This document shows positions 60,936-64,000 of a stretch of DNA of 64,000 nucleotides, in pieces. Under the pieces are notes generated by a model, which was not told where the DNA came from, made no database searches, and was given only the letters and a program-made list of their open reading frames with translations. The DNA is from CALJFL01 sp047633055 (GTDB taxonomy: Bacteria > Pseudomonadota > Gammaproteobacteria > Pseudomonadales > Halieaceae). Both the position numbers and the translations under genes were made by a program. Position 1 is the stretch's first letter. Every line of letters starts with the position of its first letter. The stretch lies in assembly GCA_047633055.1 (NCBI GenBank), contig JBLIEI010000015.1, positions 9,818-73,817 of the forward strand. Reading direction: 5' to 3'.

Positions 60936-63692
60936 ATGACATCATTTTCTAGCGTTTTCAAACCTATATTTTATCTACTGATGCTAAGCCTGACACTTCC
61001 CGCTGCTGTTACAGCGGAGAATCTGGAACTTATCCCCTTCAAAGAGTTCACCTTGGCGAACGGGCTGACCTTGATCGTCCACGAGGACAGTAAGGCGCCG
61101 GTGGTCGCGGTCAATATCTGGTATCACGTGGGCTCCAGAAACGAGAAGCCGGGGCAAACCGGTTACGCGCACCTGTTTGAGCACCTGATGTTCCAAGGTT
61201 CTGAAAACGCGCCTGATGACTACCTCAACCAACTGAAACAGATGGGAGCCACTGGGCTGAATGGCACCACTTGGTTCGACCGGACCAATTACTTCCAAAC
61301 GGTGCCCGTGGGTGCCCTGGATCGGGTGTTATTTCTTGAGTCGGATCGGATGGGGCATATGCTGGGAGCGGTTACTCAGGCGGTACTGGACGAACAACGG
61401 GGCGTGGTGCAGAACGAGAAGCGCCAGCGTGATGATCAACCTTATTCCTCAATATTTGCACTGGCACTGAAGCAGATCTTTCCTCCTGGTCATCCCTATT
61501 CATGGAGCACAATCGGTTCTATGGAAGATCTGGAGGCTGCCAGTCTTGAGGAAATGCACGAATGGTTCAGCACATATTACGGGCCGCAAAACTCGGTGCT
61601 GGTTATTGCTGGTGACGTCGAGGCCGACGAGGTGCTCAAGAGGGTCGATCACTATTTCGGTGACATTCCTGCTGGCCCGCCACTGACTGTTCACGAGGAA
61701 TGGATTCCTCGGCACACCGTTGAGCGGCGCGTTACCGTGCAGGACAGAGTGCCGCAGGAAAGACTGTACCTGGCGTGGTCAGCGCCACGGTGGGGCACCA
61801 CCGAAGCGCGGCAACTCAGTCTGGCTGCAGACATTTTGGCAAGCGGCAAAAACTCGCGCCTGTATGAGCGATTGGTCTATAACGAGCAACTGGCCAGTGA
61901 TCTTGATGGCGGGGCCTATTTCTTCGAGATTGCCGGACTCCTGCTCCTTGAGATTTCGGTAAAGGCTGGTGAAAACATCGATGTGGTCGAGCGTATCGCC
62001 AAAGAAGAGCTGCAGCGTCTGGTTGATAAGGGCCCATCGCGGCAGGAGCTACAGCGCGTAAAAACGGTGAAGCGTGCAGAATTTCTTCGTGCCATTGAAA
62101 AAGTCGGTGGCCGTGGCGGCAGTAAATCCTCTGTGCTCGCCGAGTTCGCTGTTTACGGTGATGATGCCGCCGGTTACCAGCGCTACCTGGACGAAATAGC
62201 TGCGGCTACACCTGAGCAAGTCCGGAAAGCGACGCAGGTCTGGCTGGGAGAGCAGGCGCCTTTTGTCGCTCACTACCTACCGTACCCAACACTAGCGGCA
62301 AACACGGAGGGGGCGGATCGCAGTGATATTCCAGCGCAGCTTGAAACTGCGCCAGCCAGTTTCAAACCGTTCTCCAGAATCACTCTCGACAATGGCCTGC
62401 AGGTGATTGTCGTCGAGCGCGCAAGCATACCGGTATTAAACCTTAGCCTGACGGTTGATGGGGGCTATGCTACCGATGCCGCCGACCAAGCCAGTAATGC
62501 TAGCGTCGCAATGTCGATGCTGGACGAGGGCACCAAAAAGCGCGATGCGCTGGCGATCAGCGCTGAACTAGCCCAGCTGGGTGCCACCCTGTCGGCCAGA
62601 GCTGATTTGGACAGCACCAGCGTTACAATGTCTGCGCTCACCGAGAATCTCGATGATGCGCTGGCGATCTTCGCCGACGTTGTCCTGAACCCGACATTTC
62701 CGGAAGCCGAACTTCCGCGTATACGTAGCATGTACCTCGCTAATATCCAGCAGGAAAAAAGCCAGCCGCTAGACATGGCCCTGAGAGTACTTCCAGCCTT
62801 GATGTACGGCGAGGGTCATCCTTATGCGAAGCCGCTAACCGGCTCGGGTACAGAATCCGGTATTAATGCGGTTACCAGTGACAGCTTGAAACAATGGCAC
62901 GAGCTTTGGTTCCGGCCCAATAATGCGACTCTGATTGTGGTCGGCGACACGACGTTGGCAGACATCAAACCCCGAATTGAGAACTTATTTCGCGACTGGC
63001 GTAAACAGGCGGTACCCGAAAAGGTCATCCCTATAGTTGAGCCTCCCGCTGGCACGATACTTTATCTGTTAGATAAGCCAGGCGCGGTTCAATCCATGAT
63101 ATTTGCCGGCCAGCTTATCGCACCCATGAATAACCCGCAGGAGACCGCGATAGAAGCGATGGACGATATATTGGGTGGGCAGTTTAGCGCACGCATTAAC
63201 ATGAACTTGAGGGAGGATAAGGGTTGGTCTTATGGCGCACGTAGCGTTATCAAGGCGACTGCAAAACAGCGCCCTTGGTTGGTCTATGCACCGGTTCAAA
63301 GCGATAAAACGGCGCAGAGTTTGGCCGAAATGCTTCGTGAAATCGAAGAGTTTGTGGGTGAAACACCTGCCAGGGAAGAGGAACTCCAACGAGTCAAGCG
63401 GACCAATGTGTTATCGCTTGCTGGACGCTGGGAAACAAGCCCAGCGGTGCTGCGCGATCTGCAAAAACTGGTTGCCAACGATCTGGGTGATGACTACTGG
63501 AACAACTACGCGGCAAGACTGACTGCGCTGCAACTATCACAAGTGACGGCTGCGGCCACGAACACTCTGAAACCTGAGCAGCTGGTTTGGGTTGTGGTGG
63601 GTGATAGGGCAACTATCGAGGCTGAGCTGCGAGCTCTGGATATCGGTGAAATCCGACTGCTCGATGCGGATGGTAACAATCTGAACTTTTAG
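60936..63692 (+). CDS. M16 family zinc metalloprotease, two-domain
   Basis: This 918-residue exported protein has a signal peptide (residues 1-27, ending VTA) and two M16 units. The first has the zinc motif HLFEH at residues 79-83, the ligand glutamate downstream in ERGVVQNEKRQ-type context, and the PYSWSTIGSMEDLEAASLEE substrate-side motif in two parts. The second (from about residue 500, ITLDNGLQVIVVERASIP) lacks HxxEH, as is normal. It would digest short peptides in the periplasm. I chose the ATG at 60936 because it begins a proper signal peptide; the frame is open to a GTG at 60786 that would add 50 unlikely residues. Confidence 0.9.
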   Translation: MTSFSSVFKPIFYLLMLSLTLPAAVTAENLELIPFKEFTLANGLTLIVHEDSKAPVVAVNIWYHVGSRNEKPGQTGYAHLFEHLMFQGSENAPDDYLNQLKQMGATGLNGTTWFDRTNYFQTVPVGALDRVLFLESDRMGHMLGAVTQAVLDEQRGVVQNEKRQRDDQPYSSIFALALKQIFPPGHPYSWSTIGSMEDLEAASLEEMHEWFSTYYGPQNSVLVIAGDVEADEVLKRVDHYFGDIPAGPPLTVHEEWIPRHTVERRVTVQDRVPQERLYLAWSAPRWGTTEARQLSLAADILASGKNSRLYERLVYNEQLASDLDGGAYFFEIAGLLLLEISVKAGENIDVVERIAKEELQRLVDKGPSRQELQRVKTVKRAEFLRAIEKVGGRGGSKSSVLAEFAVYGDDAAGYQRYLDEIAAATPEQVRKATQVWLGEQAPFVAHYLPYPTLAANTEGADRSDIPAQLETAPASFKPFSRITLDNGLQVIVVERASIPVLNLSLTVDGGYATDAADQASNASVAMSMLDEGTKKRDALAISAELAQLGATLSARADLDSTSVTMSALTENLDDALAIFADVVLNPTFPEAELPRIRSMYLANIQQEKSQPLDMALRVLPALMYGEGHPYAKPLTGSGTESGINAVTSDSLKQWHELWFRPNNATLIVVGDTTLADIKPRIENLFRDWRKQAVPEKVIPIVEPPAGTILYLLDKPGAVQSMIFAGQLIAPMNNPQETAIEAMDDILGGQFSARINMNLREDKGWSYGARSVIKATAKQRPWLVYAPVQSDKTAQSLAEMLREIEEFVGETPAREEELQRVKRTNVLSLAGRWETSPAVLRDLQKLVANDLGDDYWNNYAARLTALQLSQVTAAATNTLKPEQLVWVVVGDRATIEAELRALDIGEIRLLDADGNNLNF

Positions 63693-64000
63693 CTACTGAT
63701 AGCGTTTCAACAGCCGTTTGGCAGCGCGTTGGCCCGAGCAGTATGCGCCCTGTGTGGTAGCCGGGTATCGGTTGTCGGTGGCTTCGCCCGCGAATAGAAG
63801 CTTGTTCTGAACAGATTTGGCCAGATGCTTGCGTTGTGAAGATTTGGCGCCGACACGCAAGTAGGAATAGGCCCCGCAGCTGAACGGATCGTTGCCCCAG
63901 CGTGTAATGACGTACTCAGTCGGCTCTGGTATGTCGGCCCCGTAGATCGTCCTCAATACCGTCATAGCATCGGCGATAGCTTCCTGATCACTGAATTGTT
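63693..64000 (-). CDS. Flavin-containing amine oxidase, C-terminal part (runs off right edge)
   Basis: Read on the minus strand, the frame is open from the window edge to its stop at 63693-63695, so the N-terminal part lies outside. The 102 visible codons contain PTEYVITRWGNDPFSCGAYSYL, in which TRWGNDPFSCGAYS is the substrate-domain signature of polyamine and monoamine oxidases. The FAD-contacting end LFAGEATDNRYPATTQGAY follows, then GQRAAKRLL. It would oxidise a primary or secondary amine or polyamine, with FAD. It converges on the M16 protease gene. Confidence 0.85.
   Translation of the reverse strand, partial: QFSDQEAIADAMTVLRTIYGADIPEPTEYVITRWGNDPFSCGAYSYLRVGAKSSQRKHLAKSVQNKLLFAGEATDNRYPATTQGAYCSGQRAAKRLLKRYQ

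Noticed and set aside
1..64000. CRISPR arrays, tRNA or rRNA genes, prophage or integron signs
   Set aside because: No regularly spaced repeats, cloverleaf-like sequences, integrases or phage genes were seen on reading both strands.

Overview
The window looks like chromosome from a heterotrophic, probably marine gammaproteobacterium. The pointers are a riboswitch-controlled TonB/Btu cobalamin operon, ExeA/GspB secretion genes, NadE and PII-AmtB of proteobacterial type, cytochrome c5, a membrane-anchored C-terminal sorting tail on a large surface protein, and many catabolic oxidoreductases typical of steroid or aromatic degraders in the Halieaceae/Spongiibacteraceae neighbourhood. That placement is inferred from gene content only. 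No tRNA, rRNA, CRISPR array, integrase, transposase or phage gene was seen.

Layout. 1-260 holds the tail of an alpha/beta hydrolase, followed by about 750 bases without a gene but with several inverted repeats. 1.0-8.0 kb is a minus-strand corrinoid operon, btuB-cobO-cobQ-btuC-btuD-btuF, with a sigma70-like promoter and a cobalamin riboswitch upstream of btuB. 8.0-13.7 kb (plus) carries a DUF501 protein, an exported cytochrome c5 / aldonolactone dehydrogenase / D-threonine-aldolase-like set, DAHP synthase and an LLM-fold oxidoreductase. 13.7-20.4 kb (minus) is an aromatic-acid type efflux operon (FUSC pump, outer-membrane channel, DUF1656, HlyD adaptor) with a potassium channel and an AI-2E family permease downstream. 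20.5-26.3 kb has a class II aldolase, a decayed MscS channel gene, a DUF481 outer-membrane protein and a two-subunit sodium/solute symporter.

26.5-34.6 kb is a set of detoxification or catabolic enzymes: an EthA-like Baeyer-Villiger monooxygenase, a glutathione transferase, NadE, a sulfotransferase/DUF1214 pair, MsrA, and a nitronate monooxygenase divergent from a PadR regulator with two palindromic operators between them. 34.6-40.0 kb has an AsmA-like protein, ExeA and GspB, a lipoprotein made of 13-residue repeats and an alkaline phosphatase. 40.2-44.4 kb is a catabolic operon (acylating acetaldehyde dehydrogenase, 4-hydroxy-2-oxovalerate aldolase, KstD-like flavoprotein, SnoaL-like protein) that fits the end of a meta-cleavage or steroid pathway.

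44.5-52.6 kb is the least explained part: two related proteins with GNAT-like repeats, a TIGR03032-type propeller with TPRs, a 1200-residue parallel beta-helix surface protein with a recurring Lys-Tyr motif, and a small exported helical protein. 52.7-58.8 kb has a degenerate amidohydrolase-2 protein, an acyl-CoA synthetase, a 3-alpha-hydroxysteroid-dehydrogenase-like SDR, a YtcJ-type amidohydrolase and a second SDR. 58.9-64.0 kb ends with glnK-amtB behind an NtrC-like box, an M16 protease and the C-terminus of an amine oxidase that runs off the right edge.
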